Source: Xiphydria camelus (Eukaryota > Arthropoda > Insecta > Hymenoptera > Xiphydriidae). From it: 64,000 nt of DNA. The notes beneath the pieces were generated by a model, which saw only the letters and a program-made list of their open reading frames with translations, searched no databases and was not told where the DNA came from. The first letter of the stretch is position 1; every line of letters begins with the position of its first letter. The translations under genes were made by a program, and so were the position numbers. Shown one piece after another: positions 63,691 through 64,000 of the stretch. The stretch covers positions 24,530,278-24,594,277 of the forward strand of contig OY783194.1 in assembly GCA_963678675.1 (NCBI GenBank). The letters are read 5' to 3'.

Positions 63691-64000
63691 TGTAATAGCT
63701 ATATGTGGGTTTTGTATGAACTGCGTAATTGTTTATGCCATAATGAAGGTAAAGCGAGTAATATTATGAGATAAGAAGTTACCTTCATTTTGTTTCCATG
63801 ATGGTAACTTTGAGAATATTATTTGAAAATGTGAGAATAATCATTTCATTCGCATAAAAATGGCCACTTTACTATGTTTTCTAGGAGCTAATTCAGGTAG
63901 GTTTTATGGCGTTTGGCTTAATTTTGCTAATGTTCATCCCATCGTTAAACAAAATAGCACAAATGCATACTCCAATATTGCAAAAGCAATACACAAATTT
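63691..64000. other. AT-rich end of window, no gene seen
   Basis: AT-rich sequence. GAAGTTACCTTC, then GTTTCCATGATGGTAACTTT at 63775-63811 faintly recalls a family A core and loop, but is too diverged to call. Confidence 0.35.

Noticed and set aside
63735..63830. GAAGTTACCTTC with GTTTCCATGATGG as a decayed family A hairpin
   Set aside because: Similarity is limited to a few short words and the GGCCCC core is absent.

Overview
The window is AT-rich eukaryotic DNA broken by short CpG-rich blocks and one 200-N assembly gap (19950-20149). It looks like an arthropod genome, and a hymenopteran insect is my best guess. The reasons are the lack of long open frames, the abundant foldback repeats, mariner-like transposase remnants and an AT background with undepleted CpG patches. 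The guess is inference, not a species call. I find no host protein-coding gene, tRNA or rRNA that I can defend. The short open frames lack a recognisable family, mostly lack an ATG, and often run through repeats. The window is best read as intergenic or intronic sequence.

The dominant content is a very dense family of short palindromes, here called family A. I count 52 loci (complete, decayed or half) in 64 kb. A complete copy is about 104-108 bp: two arms of about 46 bp around a roughly 15-base loop. The arm core is GAAGTTGGCCCCTCGTT and its complement. There are two subfamilies. A1 has ends GGGTAAAACGGGGTGA and is nearly perfect and young-looking. A2 has ends GGAGAGACCGGGGCAAGTTGAC and is older and more diverged. 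Most well-bounded copies are flanked by TA on both sides. For family A features the strand shows loop orientation: '+' for a loop like CCATTACTTTCCAT, '-' for its complement.

Layout. 1-5.6 kb: single hairpins, a four-hairpin array (3439-3936), an AT-rich dispersed repeat and half of a second palindrome family (B). 5.6-13.5 kb: no family A; it holds two MITE-like foldbacks (7425-7683, 10904-11088), an old repeat family (9500-10210) and CpG-rich blocks. 13.5-26.9 kb: scattered A1 copies, three more foldbacks, a CpG-rich block (17.05-18.3 kb), the gap and a three-unit tandem repeat (24730-25085). 26.9-50.3 kb: the hairpin-rich heart, with both subfamilies, composite hairpin+spacer tandem arrays, and other inverted and tandem duplications. 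51.3-52.1 kb: a mariner-like element with about 350-bp inverted ends and a transposase C-terminal remnant. 54.7-62.3 kb: no family A; a 2.7-kb decayed DNA transposon (58069-60790) carrying nested repeats. 62.3-64 kb: one A1 copy and a diverged duplication.

No gene pathway can be assembled. The biology on view is repeat biology: non-autonomous elements spreading as hairpins, some copied as larger hairpin-plus-spacer units, with palindromes decaying by loop deletion, arm loss and central breakage. The best candidate for something undescribed is family A: its density, its matched arm variation and its potential to make hairpin RNA if transcribed.
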